From positions 81,852,886 to 81,916,885 of the forward strand of contig NC_068938.1 of NCBI RefSeq assembly GCF_016801865.2: a DNA stretch of 64,000 bases, given 5' to 3'. Position numbers and translations under genes: made by a program. The stretch is from Culex pipiens pallens. Lineage: Eukaryota; Arthropoda; Insecta; Diptera; Culicidae. How positions within the stretch are numbered: position 1 is the first letter of the stretch; each line of letters starts with the position of its first letter. Under the pieces are notes generated by a model. It had not been told where the DNA came from, did no database searches, and saw nothing but the letters and a program-made list of their open reading frames with translations. Shown here in pieces: positions 45,201 to 56,449 of the stretch.

Positions 45201-47606
45201 ATGGATTCTTTCTTCGACTTTGACGCTAGCTTGCCCCCGGTTGACGGTGGAGGGCGTTCCGGGCGCCGGAATGCCGACTCCGAGGACGAGTACGATGCGC
45301 TGAACGATGAGACGTTCGGCGATCCGGATAAGGGCGATTGGGAGAACATGCACGAGACGCTGGTGAAGTTGGAGAAAGGTCCAGGGTTTTTGCTGAACGA
45401 CGAGGAGGATGACCGTGATGGAGATGCCTTGTTTGATGACGACGAGTTGGATCTGCATCTGTCGCGGTTTGATTTTGGGGACGGGGATGAGAGTATCGGC
45501 AGTACGGCGGACTTGAGCTTGGACGACGACATCGGGAGTCGGCTGAGGTTGGATCCAAGTATTTGGGATAGTCCGGTTAAGAAGACGACTCAGCCGGTGC
45601 CAGCGGTCAACCATGAGGTGCAGAATTTGTTTCCGATACTGCCACCGATGGCGCAGAATGGGTTGGGTAACTCGTTCAGGCCTAATAGCTATCCGGTACC
45701 TCCAGCTCCGATCAAGATGCTTTCTGTTGAGGACATTGAAAGGAATATTATACAACAACAACAGCAGCAACAGCTACAGCAACAACATCAGGAGCAGCTC
45801 AAGAGGGAGCGAGAACATCTTCATCAGCAGCAGCAGAAAGTGTTGCAGGAAAATCAAAAGAACAAAGCCGCTAGGAAAGTCATGGTCCCGCTGGTGTCTC
45901 CTGCCCTTCAGCCGATGGTTCCGCCGGCTCAGCTGTTGGCAATGCGCAACCAGATGTTTCCACACCCACAGCTGTTGCCTCAGCCGCGAATGCCGCTAGG
46001 TTTCTTGCCGTACAACTTTCTCCCGCCACCCTTCTCAACGCCCATCAACAACCTGGCCATGCATCCCGGCTTTCCAGCAGCCGCCCAGCTAGGCATGTTT
46101 CCGCCCCATCAACGCATCCCTCTGCCCATACAGCCGAACCTGGTTCAGAACCTCCAAAACAACCAGTTCAACAAACGACTCGTTCAGGAGATCCAGCAGA
46201 ACCATCCGTTGCTTGCGCTGAACCGCCAGAACTACCAATACAACAATAACAACATCAACAACAACAACCAGAAACGGTACTACAACGCGGCTCCAAAAGG
46301 GCCAGATTACGACGAGTACGCGAATCTCATGTCCAACCGCGAGAAACAGTGGCTTATCGGGATTCAGCTCACCCAGCTCAACTCGGACGCGCCGTACATC
46401 AACGACTATTACTTCACCGTGTACAAGGAGCGACTGGCCGCCCGGAACGGCAACCGGGAAAGCAAAGCCTACAAAGACAACCAGCTGAACCATCCGTTCA
46501 CGCAACCCACCGGGCACGCCCAGCTACTACTGATGTCCTCGTTGGCCAAAAACTGCGGCATGTTGAACTCCAAAGGAGGCCTCCTCAACCGGGAACGTCA
46601 CAACTCCGAGTCCAAGAACAACAGCAACAACAACAACGGCGCTGATCAGAAGGATCAACAACCACCCCGAACCTACACACCACTCCAGTTCGAGAACTCT
46701 CTCGGTAAACTGCAGTGCGGCAGTGTTACGGCACCGCGGAAGATCATCGACATGGACGTAGTCGGTGCGGAGTCGACCCAAGCCGGAGCTGGCACCACCA
46801 CGACCCGTGAACTGCTGCACCGATTGCTGCACATCGAAAAACTCTTCAAAGTGGTGCTCAAAATGGAAGATCTGAACAACCCGGTGGCCATCGAGGCCGC
46901 CCTAGTGGCAAAAGAGAAACGCGAAAAGGATCGTCAGATCCAGGAGGTCGCATCGACCAACAGTTCGCTTTCCGCAAGTGCCGAAAGCTTCGACGAGCTG
47001 CTCGCCGTGCTCATCGGCGGGCTGGCCCAGGACAAGGTGATACCGATGCTGGGAGTACGCAAGGGGAAGATACTACTTCGCCGGATCCTAGTTCTTCTAC
47101 GCGATCATCCCTACCGATGGACTCTCTGGGCCACGGCCTTCTCAACGCTTCCCTTCATGCTGAAGAAGGATCGCGACGACCCGGAAGGTGTCCTGTTTGC
47201 GCTGTACACCGAGTTTGAACGCCACGCTCAATACAGCAACTCCCCAGATCTGCTCAAGCTATCCCAGGTCCTCGCGTCCGACAAGATCCTCTCCCATCTA
47301 ATCAGTTGCAAGTTCCTGCTCTCCTCCACCATCACGATCATCTTTCAAATGGAAATTCACTTCACCAAAGCTCCCGACGCGATCAACGCCGCCGAACGGC
47401 TGCAGTGGATCGAATTTCTGGAAATGGTTACCGGCGCAGTGGGCAAACAGCCCGCCGCCCAGCAGCACATGATCAAGCTTGATCGTGGCAATAACATTGT
47501 GCGCCTGATCCGCGCCCACCTGGAGCGCTTTCCGCAGGTTAAGGGAAACGACTTTGTCAGCTTCATTACGGCCCCGGACGTGCCGGAGGTCGGTAAAGCG
47601 AAGTAG
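45201..47606 (+). CDS. PATL1: PAT1 mRNA-decapping scaffold
   Basis: PAT1 proteins link deadenylation to decapping, binding the DDX6/Me31B helicase, the LSm1-7 ring and DCP factors in P-bodies. The single-exon ORF encodes 801 residues. The N-terminal DETFG (36-40) is the conserved DDX6-binding motif in an acidic segment. A Gln-rich coiled stretch lies at about 183-220 and a Pro/Met-rich middle at about 230-330. The conserved core YANLMSNREKQWLIGIQLTQ is near 370, and an alpha-helical C-terminal PAT1 domain covers roughly 480-790. An in-frame Met six codons upstream (45183) is possible, but MDSFFDFDASLPP resembles the family start. The stop is 24 bp from a MITE. No introns interrupt the coding region. 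Confidence 0.93.
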   Translation: MDSFFDFDASLPPVDGGGRSGRRNADSEDEYDALNDETFGDPDKGDWENMHETLVKLEKGPGFLLNDEEDDRDGDALFDDDELDLHLSRFDFGDGDESIGSTADLSLDDDIGSRLRLDPSIWDSPVKKTTQPVPAVNHEVQNLFPILPPMAQNGLGNSFRPNSYPVPPAPIKMLSVEDIERNIIQQQQQQQLQQQHQEQLKREREHLHQQQQKVLQENQKNKAARKVMVPLVSPALQPMVPPAQLLAMRNQMFPHPQLLPQPRMPLGFLPYNFLPPPFSTPINNLAMHPGFPAAAQLGMFPPHQRIPLPIQPNLVQNLQNNQFNKRLVQEIQQNHPLLALNRQNYQYNNNNINNNNQKRYYNAAPKGPDYDEYANLMSNREKQWLIGIQLTQLNSDAPYINDYYFTVYKERLAARNGNRESKAYKDNQLNHPFTQPTGHAQLLLMSSLAKNCGMLNSKGGLLNRERHNSESKNNSNNNNGADQKDQQPPRTYTPLQFENSLGKLQCGSVTAPRKIIDMDVVGAESTQAGAGTTTTRELLHRLLHIEKLFKVVLKMEDLNNPVAIEAALVAKEKREKDRQIQEVASTNSSLSASAESFDELLAVLIGGLAQDKVIPMLGVRKGKILLRRILVLLRDHPYRWTLWATAFSTLPFMLKKDRDDPEGVLFALYTEFERHAQYSNSPDLLKLSQVLASDKILSHLISCKFLLSSTITIIFQMEIHFTKAPDAINAAERLQWIEFLEMVTGAVGKQPAAQQHMIKLDRGNNIVRLIRAHLERFPQVKGNDFVSFITAPDVPEVGKAK

Positions 47607-47630
47607 ATGCCCGAAGGAGTTTGAAACTTA

Positions 47631-47935
47631 AGGAGGTATTAGACTATGACAAACAAACACTCGTATTTTTTCGTGTTTCACAGTTTTCCAAACTCGAAAA
47701 CAATGCAAAATTTTAACGGGTTAAATCCCATTTAAAATTGAAGGGCGGTTACGTCCAATCAAGCTCATATTTGGTATTTGGGCTTAGTATGCCCACCGGA
47801 ACAAACCTCTGAATGCCCGCCAAAAAAACAATATTGTTACACTCTAGTATGCATTCTGACGTTTCTGCAAACAAATTCAAGCAAACTGGCTAACTGACAA
47901 AAAGTACGAGTTTTTGTCATAGTCTAATATCTTCT
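47631..47935. mobile_element. PIF/Harbinger-type MITE, second copy
   Basis: The ends AGGAGGTATTAGACTATGAC and GTCATAGTCTAATATCTTCT are inverted and flanked by TTA (47628-47630 and 47936-47938). It is 305 bp, the same family as 16667-17482 but with a different interior. It begins 24 bp after the PAT1 stop codon, so it is probably transcribed as part of that gene's 3' UTR. Confidence 0.82.
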
Positions 47936-47938
47936 TTA

Positions 47939-49551
47939 GATAAAAAAAACTATAAGCACACATGAGGGTAATTTTTACTGCCAGCAGTTCAAGTTCAAGC
48001 AGCGTTCAAGATTACACAAATCGGAAGAAAACCATTTTCGTACAGGAATTGACTCTTGCAGTAGCTTGTTTGAACCCCTTTCAGACTTGACCTGACCGTG
48101 CTATCCTGCCGTATGTCGCTTTTTGACGTTCCGAGAAATGTAAACAATAACAACCACGTTTTGTTTGGCTAACCGTGCATTGCCCCAAAGTTGGGTTGAG
48201 TGGCAAATTGTCGCATTTGCCGGGTGTGACAACATTGCACGGAGTTTTTATTGAATATCTCAGGACTGAAATCAAAAATTGAGGATCATTGAAGGTCTAA
48301 AAGGTTAGGCATTGAAAGCGGCACAAAATGGCGTTTGTAACTCAATTTGGCCAAAAATAGAAATGCGACAAGATAGCACGATCACGGCGAAATGACCCCT
48401 AAGGATAAAAAGGTCCCGTATGGTCATCAAAACCATTTTCTCATCATTTTTATTTAAATATTTTCAGTAACTGGCAATTTAACATCTTCAACTGTGTGTT
48501 TTCTGATAAATATCACCAAAAGTTCAGATTTGTGTGCAAATTTGATTTATTTTCCTGTTTTCGAAAGTTTTACATCTTAAAATTTTAAAACCATTTATTT
48601 ATTGATAAAAACAAATCATCGCACTTTCCTATCCAAAAACAAACAAAGAACACGAATTCACAAACACAAATATTCTGTTATCTTACACTGTGAGTAAATT
48701 CGTGATATTTGCATTGATGTAGGTGTTCAGCTTAATTATGCGTATTAGTACAAGTCGTGTAAATATATGTATTTCGCAACTGCTATATTTGTAAAAAAAA
48801 AACAGGCTATGAGATAGGAGCGTTATAAGCTAATTGAACAAAACAGAACGAAGCTTAAACATTTCAATTGATTATTTATTCTGAAAATTTCCGTAATTGA
48901 TGTCATTGAAAATATTACAAAAAAAAGAAACTGAAATTGTTAAGAACAAAGAAAAGAAAATTAATGTAAACAAATTTCATAGACAGTTAGACTGTCGCTC
49001 TTTATTTAGTAATTAAACTTTTAAAATTATGCAATGCTTAAAAAAATCATAAAATGAAACGTTAATTCTAGTTAATATACTCGTAAATTAAACAAAACAT
49101 TGTGTATTTATTTGACATTACACTCACTCTACACATAAATAAATGTTGTGATTCAAACTTTGCTACGCATTACCACGGAATTAAGTATAACTATTCACGA
49201 AATTGGCAAACGCGTTAAAGGACAAAAAATAAAATTACTGAGCTACACGTAATTTGCCTAGCTGGGCAAAGCAATTATTTATATATAAAAAAGAAACAAA
49301 GTGCTGCAAATTAGAAATCATTCATACCGATTAGGGCAAAGTGAGTATTACCTCTCTTCACTGAAACACTGTCGCGGTTTAGTCAAACTTGCCAGAAACG
49401 GTGTTATGATTTTCTTGTACCTTCTCACGTCAAGTATGTTTTGAGCGCAACAAAAATAAACACCGGCTGGTTCTAATAAATTTCGTTTATGTTTTCGAAA
49501 ACATTTGGGAACTTTTTTTACAGTGAATTTTCGAAAGAAATGTCCTTTCAT
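47939..49551. other. AT-rich intergenic DNA
   Basis: No gene seen. CGTGCTATCCTGCC near 48099 and GCGACAAGATAGCACG near 48365 look like diverged inverted ends of a ~290-bp MITE, but the match is short. The rest is low-complexity AT-rich sequence. Confidence 0.45.
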
Positions 49552-49563
49552 ACTCATACAATT

Positions 49564-49925
49564 CAAATTCTACAGCATTGCCTTGGCGACGCTTGCGAGA
49601 TTCCTACTCGGAACCAAGTGTCCGAAGGCTTGATTGTTGAGCAAACCTCTTTTTACATCGTAGCTTACACCGGGATTCGAACTGACGACGTTTGGATTGT
49701 TAGTCCAACTGCCTACCAGCGACTCCACCGAGACAGGACCCAGGGAGGCGACTCCTACACCTGGACTGAGCTAACGACGGGGCCAGCATTTACTTCCCCG
49801 TCCGACGGAAGGCGTGATCAGACAAATCTCGTCTTGAAAAATGCCACCGGGACCTTCTGGGATCGAACCCAGGCCGACTGGGGGAGAGGCAACCACGCTT
49901 ATCCCTACACCACGGGTCCGGCCTC
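49564..49925 (-). mobile_element. Dimeric tRNA-derived SINE, family A copy 3
   Basis: Reverse-oriented copy of the family at 2860, 9368 and 51505, with both tRNA-like modules. The 12-bp duplication ACTCATACAATT flanks it (49552-49563 and 49926-49937). The 3' tail is shortened compared with the other copies. Confidence 0.9.
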
Positions 49926-49937
49926 ACTCATACAATT

Positions 49938-50647
49938 ATTGAAACTTAAAAAAATACATTTTCTTTTTCAAAAATCATGAATCAAATTATTCCCATAGAA
50001 AATCTCGACAATAATAAAAAAATTTTTTTTGAGAGATAAAAAGGTGTAGGTGGTTATGTAACAGACATGACTATTGTGTCAACTAACACTTTAGGTCAAC
50101 GGGAAGTGGGCCAAAACGGGACACAAAGAGGGTTAAATTTTTTAAAAAGGCTGTAACTGTAAGGCTAAATTCAATTAAATTTAAATATTAAAAATGCAAC
50201 AAAATAAGGGATGATCATCCAAATTGATTAATTCTGAAGGGAGTTATTGGAATTTTTTTAAATAACACAATTTTTAAACTCAAATAAAAATGTGTTCCAT
50301 CGAGATATAGACTAGATTCGACCCGAAGCTTGTAGGGGGCATCTGGGACTACCATCTGAGACTGATAAAGCTTTGGGAAAGGCAGTTTAACACATGAAAT
50401 AGACACTTTTTTTTAGTCAATTTTTGGCTGTAAATATTAGCTTAGGGACCTCCTAGATTCCATTTTCTGGTGATAATTTTAACATATTCGTGTTCCTTAG
50501 TCAATTTTTTTTAAATTACGATATTTCACTCTTCATTTACCCTAATAATTTTAAGTTAAAATGCATATACCGAATTTAAAAACAATGATCTTCATCAAAA
50601 AATTGTGTAGTAAATAAATGTTGAAGTAAATATCAGATAATCAGTAT
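49938..50647. other. AT-rich intergenic DNA
   Basis: Apart from AAAAGGTGTAGGTGGTTATG near 50039, shared with 6658 and 8155, nothing is recognised. Confidence 0.4.
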
Positions 50648-51188
50648 TTAGAGGGTGACGAGCGGGAATTCCCGGGAAAAAATCCCGGGAAATCGACCAT
50701 TTTTGGACCTCTCGATTCCTGGGAAATTCGGTCGAGACTCCCGGAAAATTATTAACTTTTAAATATCGAAACAAAATTATATAATCTAATTAGAAAAAAA
50801 ACAAAACAAAAAGAAACAAAATACATAGTTTAGAACATGGAATTTTCAATGTTCGATGTTCAAGTTCAAATAACCCAATGCTTCCCTAATCCCTTTTCAG
50901 AAAGTTGTCAAAAATTCCAATAACTATAATTGAAAGAATCCAAAAAAATGTGGACCCAAAAAATTACTTTAAAAATATTTAGCAGTTACACCAAAAAATT
51001 AAATCAAATGTTTTATTTTCAACTATTTTTTTTATTATTTCTAAAAGGGAAAAGCTTTTTCAGGTTAAGTTCAATTTCCATATCTTCTCTCGAGCAAAGC
51101 AATCCTCATAGTCTATTTTGGGAACATTTGGGTTTTCCTGATAACTTTAAATATTTCTTCAATTAATATTTACAGTTATCCTTAAAAA

Positions 51189-53695
51189 CAGGGCTGCGGA
51201 GTCGGGTCATATTTCAAACGACTCCGACTCCGACTCCGACTCCGGCTTTCTCAGATTAGCCGACTCCGACTCCGACTCCGGCTCCGGCTTTCAACAAATG
51301 GTTGGCTCCGACTCCGACTCCGACTCCGGCCTACCAACTCTAGCCGACTCCGACTCCGACTCCGACTCCAGCTTTCAACAAATGGTTGGCTCCAACTCCG
51401 ACTCCGACTCCACATATTTTTTAATGTTTCAAAAGTTAGTTAACTATTATTAGTTAATTATTTTTAAAACATTGATAAATAGGATTATTTAAATACTCTC
51501 TAAGCCGGGACCGTGGTGTAGGGGTAAGCGTGATTGCCTCTCACCCAGTCGGCCTGGGTTCGATCCCAGAAGGTCCCGGTGGCAAATTTTGAGACGAGAT
51601 TTGTCTGATCACGCCTTCCGTCGGATGGGGAAGTAAATGTTGGCCCCGGTCTAACCTACAGGTTAGGTCGATAGCTCAGTCCAGGCGTAGGAGTCGTCTC
51701 CCTGGGTCCTGTCCTGGTGGAGTCGCTGGTAGGCAGTTGGACTCACAATCCAAAGGTCGTCAGTTCGAATCCCGGGGTGGATGGAAGCTAAGGTGTAAAA
51801 AAAGGTTTGCAATTTCCTCAACAATCAAGCCTTCGGACACCTAGTTTCGAGTAGGAATCCCGTAATCGGGAACGGCAAGACAATGCTGTAGAGCGAATAA
51901 TTTGATTTTTTTTTTAAATACTCTCTAAGTGTCATGTTTTTCTCAAGAAAAATAAGTTAAGTAAAAGTGAAGTAAAGTAAATAAACGTAAAAAGTTTCTA
52001 GGTTACAAGTTTTATACGTTATGGGAACAGAAATCAAAAAATATCTTCAGTTTTAGAGGCATTTTGAGAAGAACAGTTTTGTAAGTAAATTTGGATTTAT
52101 TTGCTTAACCTCAAATTTGAAAAAAAATAAATTCAAAGCTAATTGAAATTCAATTTGCTCACTTTCAGGCTGACATTTTTAAGAAGCACAGTGACAGGCA
52201 CGTTGTTTTAAAATGTCAATTTTAAACGAAACATTTTTTTTGTTTTTTTTTTTAAGACGTACATGGACATCATGCCATGGCTGAAGGAGATTATTATTGC
52301 AAATCAATGTATCTAAACAATTTCTTCGTGGAAAGGACGCTTAAGATGTCCTTTTCAAATATCTGTGACATGGAAAATATTTTACCCTGGAAATTTTTAA
52401 TTTATTTTAATTTTAAAATTTTATATACTTTAAAAAGGAAGCGCACGATACTTCGTGAATCTTCACCTAAAACGAAGCTTTATGAATGATCTTGCGCCTC
52501 CATCAAAATATATGAAAAAACATAAAATATAATAAAAAACAAATATCCACAAGTAAAATATTTTCTAGGTCACAAATATTTCATTTTTTCAGGTACATTG
52601 ATATGCAATGATTATCACCTTCCGTCATATTGGCGTGGGACAAACAGTATGAGAAAATTCGTACCAGTTGATATTATTTTGATTTTGTTTTTTTTTATAA
52701 TATTTGAAAAATAAATTAAAATCCTATAATTTGTTCTACACATTTTTATTAGTTCATTTTTGTACTGAATTCAACGATAATTTGCAACGATATCAAAATA
52801 GTTTACCTAAAATCAACATCAATATCAACAATCAATGATTATTTCAAAATTTGTTGCAACTTGTTTTGATATTTTTTGTTACTTTCAATTATTTTAAATG
52901 CAACACTTTGATTTTCTTGTACTCAGTTATAAACAAAATGTGCATGTTGAGTTCCAAGTAAGAGATTGTTATTATCGTTGATTATTTGTTACAAAAGTTA
53001 AACTGTCAGTGACTTTTTTCGATTTGCAAAAACAGTGATTACTATTTTTAATCTTTTTATATACCTCGTAATTTTTTCCCAAAAAATGATTTAACTTAAT
53101 ACTTCCAAGACACTTGCTATCGGGGTAAAAGATGACTGTGAGTGTACTTTTTCAGAAATAACTGGATGAAATTTTGTCAAATTTGAATTGAAAAGGCACA
53201 TAAATATAAGCAAAAGGAAGCATCCAAAAACTGACAACATAACCAATATTTTTTAATATTTTTTTAAATTATGATACTACAAACTTGGGTAAGAGGTTAT
53301 AATTTAGTGATTAAAGTGTAATAACACAATTAGAGCTTTTCAATCAAAATAAAAAGTTTCAAAAACATAATGTCATCTGATAAATCAATTAAAAATATAA
53401 GATGTTTTGTAAATTAAGCTGTTCTATAGGAAATACAGAGCAATAAAAAAAAAACATATTTTTTTGCTAAATTTAAGATAACTCTGGCTCCGACTCCGAC
53501 TCCGGGTAATCAGAAATCTTCGGCTCCGACTCCGACTCCGACTCCAGCTCTTAAAATTTAGCCGACTCCGGCTCCGACTCCGACTCCAGCTGTTCGAGTT
53601 TTGACGACTCCGACTCCGACTCCGACTCCAGGTCCTCAAAAAGACCCGACTCCACCGACTCCGGCTCCGACTCCGACTCCGACTCCACAGCCCTG
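51189..53695. mobile_element. Non-autonomous hAT element with CCGACT subterminal arrays
   Basis: Begins CAGGGCTGCGGAGTCGG and ends CTCCACAGCCCTG. A perfect 8-bp duplication CTTAAAAA flanks it (51181-51188 and 53696-53703). Both ends carry arrays of the hexamer CCGACT (51215-51415 and 53482-53690), broken by AT-rich spacers. The 2.5 kb includes a 411-bp SINE. No transposase is recognisable. Open frames through the hexamer arrays encode simple Ser-Arg or Thr-Pro repeats and are not genes. Confidence 0.92.
51505..51915 (+). mobile_element. Dimeric tRNA-derived SINE, family A copy 4
   Basis: The most complete copy: tRNA-Glu(CTC)-like module, second module with GGACTCACAATCC, body, and a TTTGATTTTT tail. 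A perfect 14-bp duplication AAATACTCTCTAAG flanks it (51491-51504 and 51916-51929). It is inserted in the hAT element, so it is younger than that insertion. Confidence 0.95.
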
Positions 53696-53791
53696 CTTAA
53701 AAATTACAAAAAAAAAAAACAATTTAATTTGTTATTTAGAGTCGTTGTCATATGGCATAATTCCCGATACTGAGGAATTATATATTAGCTT

Positions 53792-55038
53792 TACTGCCGC
53801 TCTAATCTAGTCCGTCCCATATGTATTTTTGTCAAAATTGAGATAAACTTGACAAAACTTTTAATTTTACAAGTACTTTTAGCCTATTGAATAAAAAAGT
53901 AGTGTTTGTTCTAAAAAATTCAAAATAAATATGATTTTCGTGCTGTCCCATATGCAAAATAAAGGCAAGTCAGTTCCTCATATCGAAATGTCTCGCAAAT
54001 CGTTTGAATTGCTGAGAAATTATTTGAAATCTACAGAGTATATTTTTAAGAGTACGTATAACTTGAAAATATCATTAATTGTTCATTTCTAAAGAAATAT
54101 TTGAAGATTTTAAAACAAGATACTTCAAACCTTTAGTGACTTTTTTCTTTTGAAATGTACAACCACGGAAAGAAAATATAAAATACATACCGTTATGGCT
54201 AATATCTAAACCATAAAATTAGTTATATTTTTTCTTGAATGAATAAGGTTGATCCTGGTTCTGGGCGAGACTCCACCAACGATAAGCGTAGTTTTTTTCA
54301 AATTATTTTCATTTTTGCCTCTGTAATATATTTCCAATTTCCTGGTGTCGTTGCAGATCACATTTTCATATCCAGGAACTTTATTGAATACATTATTTAA
54401 AGCAAATAAATCTGAAATAAACATTTTTTTATAATTATTAACTTAGAAAACAACCAAAACAAACCTGGAAATGACAGTTGAACCAGGTTGAAACTGTGTT
54501 GTAAATGTTCAAGCCTACCTTGATATCATAACTGACTTGCCTTTATATACGGACAAATAAAGTCAAGTTGGTCTCTTGCTGTAAATTTCTCAAATTTACC
54601 TCCAAATTGTTAATTTTTTTCATCAAATTTATGGTAGGGGAAATATGCCCATTTTAATCACTCTAAGCCGTTCGACCAATTCTCATCACTTTTGCCATTT
54701 TTCGCTATTAATCAACATTTTCAGATGTATCAACAATGGAGAGTTGCTTGCTCACTTTTATTTGAGCTATTTATTAGTTTGAAACAGTCAAAAACACTTT
54801 ATGAAAGCTGTAATTCATGATCAAAGTGCTGATAGGCCGATAATAGAAATAGGCTGAGAAAGGGTATAGTTCCCCTACTTGCGTTTTTAAGACTGATATT
54901 GAAATAACTGTATAAATAATTATACAGAAATATTTAGTTTAGAACGTGAAAAATGGTGAAACTTTTTTTGGGTTTCTCACAGCGTTATCTCAGCACTCAC
55001 TTTTTACATATGGGACGGACCAGATTAGAGCGGCAGTG
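53792..55038. mobile_element. TIR element, TACTGCCG type
   Basis: ACTGCCGCTCTAATCT followed by GTCCGTCCCATATGTA at the left is inverted at the right end (TACATATGGGACGGAC, then AGATTAGAGCGGCAGT). The first bases and GTCCCAT resemble the ends of the element at 31221. No transposase is found. A smaller MITE is nested at 54635. Confidence 0.75.
54635..54877. mobile_element. 243-bp MITE with TAGGGGAAATATGCCC ends
   Basis: The inverted ends TAGGGGAAATATGCCC and GGGTATAGTTCCCCTA have two mismatches. The family matches the ends of 38961-39885. It is inserted inside the TIR element at 53792-55038. Confidence 0.7.
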
Positions 55039-55433
55039 TATTAGTTATTTTTTTACAAAAATCTAATATGGCTTTATCTATAAAGTACGTCACGCTAAAG
55101 TCGGCCAAAATTAACCCCCCTTCCCCCCCTTTGTCACGCTTTTCTTATACTTATAACATGCAATGTCACACTTGCTCAGATTCCCCCTCCCCCCCTAGAG
55201 CGTGGCATACTTTATGGACGACGCCTATCAAGTTTGTGCAACTTTTGAAAAATCACTCAGTGCGAATTAAGATTCGTAAATATTTTAAATTACAATTTTG
55301 AGTCTTAAAAAGCTCAATAAACCATTTTGTATTAGCAGATTCAGAAAAAAATCAAAAGGTTTTCTATAGTCCCTCAGAATAATGAGGCTATTTATATTAA
55401 CGTTTCATAGAATTAGTATGAATTAGTTGTAAC

Positions 55434-55800
55434 CAGCGATGGAAGAATCACCATCAAAAGAAAAACTTTGGACGTTCATCAAGAGAAAAAATCCGAAGGG
55501 AACATGGCTCTCCTCTCTCGCGCACGAAAGATCGGTAAAAGAAAGCTAAAAAAAAAATCATTATCTTGCTTATTCGGCGGAACATCCTTTTCACTACTAC
55601 ACTTACACTGTCACACGTCGATAAATGCCCTACCACTATTTGTAGATGGACAATGTGTGTAAACAAAGCGAAACAAATAATTTTATGTGGTGCTGACAAG
55701 GAAATTCACAAAAAATCATCAACAGATTGATTTTCTCTCTTTTGCGAGTGAAGAAAGCTCACAAGCAAAATTGATTTTTTTTGTGATTATTCCATCCCTG
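55434..55800. mobile_element. 367-bp hAT-type MITE
   Basis: CAGCGATGGAAGAATCAC and GTGATTATTCCATCCCTG are inverted ends. A perfect 8-bp duplication GTTGTAAC flanks them (55426-55433 and 55801-55808). The interior has further inverted stretches and no protein. Confidence 0.88.
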
Positions 55801-56170
55801 GTTGTAACTGAATTCATTGAAAAGAAACAAATTTATTACTTTTCATTTAAAATTTTGGCACCCGGAAATGGCTAAATTCAACTCTCGATTCCCGGGAATT
55901 TGAAAATCTCGAGAATCGTCTCCCTCTATCGGTATCTTTTGGAAGAATTTACGATCAGAAGTTGCAAGTGCAAAAATTTGCTGTTTTTTAATTATTTTTT
56001 TTCACAAATAAACACTGGTCTTGGTTTTTTCTTAACTTTTCGGACGTCTTGTTGTTGTGTGGTTGAGATTACTAAAATGTGTCTACGTGGTTTATGGATG
56101 GCCCCTCTTAATTTTTTTTTAAAATGGTGGGGAAATTGTTTGTCAATGTTATTTTTTTTGCAGTGGTCAG

Positions 56171-56448
56171 TGTCGTGATCGGGGGTTTTCCTTCATAACA
56201 CAGATATTTTACAATTAACGAACCGCTAGTCTTATTCCACACAAATCAACCACATAAACTGATTTGACAATCTTCATTCTCTCTTCTTTCGCCAGCCGCG
56301 CGCATCTCGCTTGTTGTTTTCTCTCGCTAGCCCGCTCTCACATTTTTTGTTGTCCCTTAAACTATTATTTATGAATTATATCAATCTTATAATAAATTCT
56401 AATTTAATAATTTACAACATATTCAATCCTGTAACCCATAACCCTACA
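56171..56448 (+). repeat. Direct repeat / LTR-like copy 1
   Basis: Begins TGTCGTGATCGGG and ends ACCCTACA, giving TG...CA ends as in LTRs. It shares most of its length with 57193-57535, including GTCTTATTCCACACAAAT and TCGCTAGCCCGCTCTC. Its last bases are part of the fold-back target duplication. Confidence 0.65.
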
Positions 56449-56449
56449 G

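Larger units (their letters stand above)
50648..55928. mobile_element. Probable outer hAT-like element hosting other elements
   Basis: TAGAGGGTGACGAG followed by GGGAATTCCCGGG on the left corresponds to CCCGGGAATT followed by CGTCTCCCTCTA on the right. Flanking octamers TCAGTATT and TCGGTATC agree at six of eight positions, compatible with an old 8-bp duplication. Inside lie three further element groups, listed separately. Confidence is moderate because the right end has extra sequence between the two matched blocks. Confidence 0.45.

Noticed and set aside
51505..51660. Functional tRNA-Glu gene
   Set aside because: The module is part of a repeated SINE with target duplications, and the same sequence recurs at 2860, 9368 and 49564.
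52277..52489. Small ORF inside the hAT element as a transposase remnant
   Set aside because: No hAT transposase motif (BED finger or hATC) is visible in its 70 codons.
53424..53810. Ser-Arg and Thr-Pro repeat ORFs on both strands
   Set aside because: They are read through the CCGACT hexamer array of a hAT element; every frame of such an array is open.
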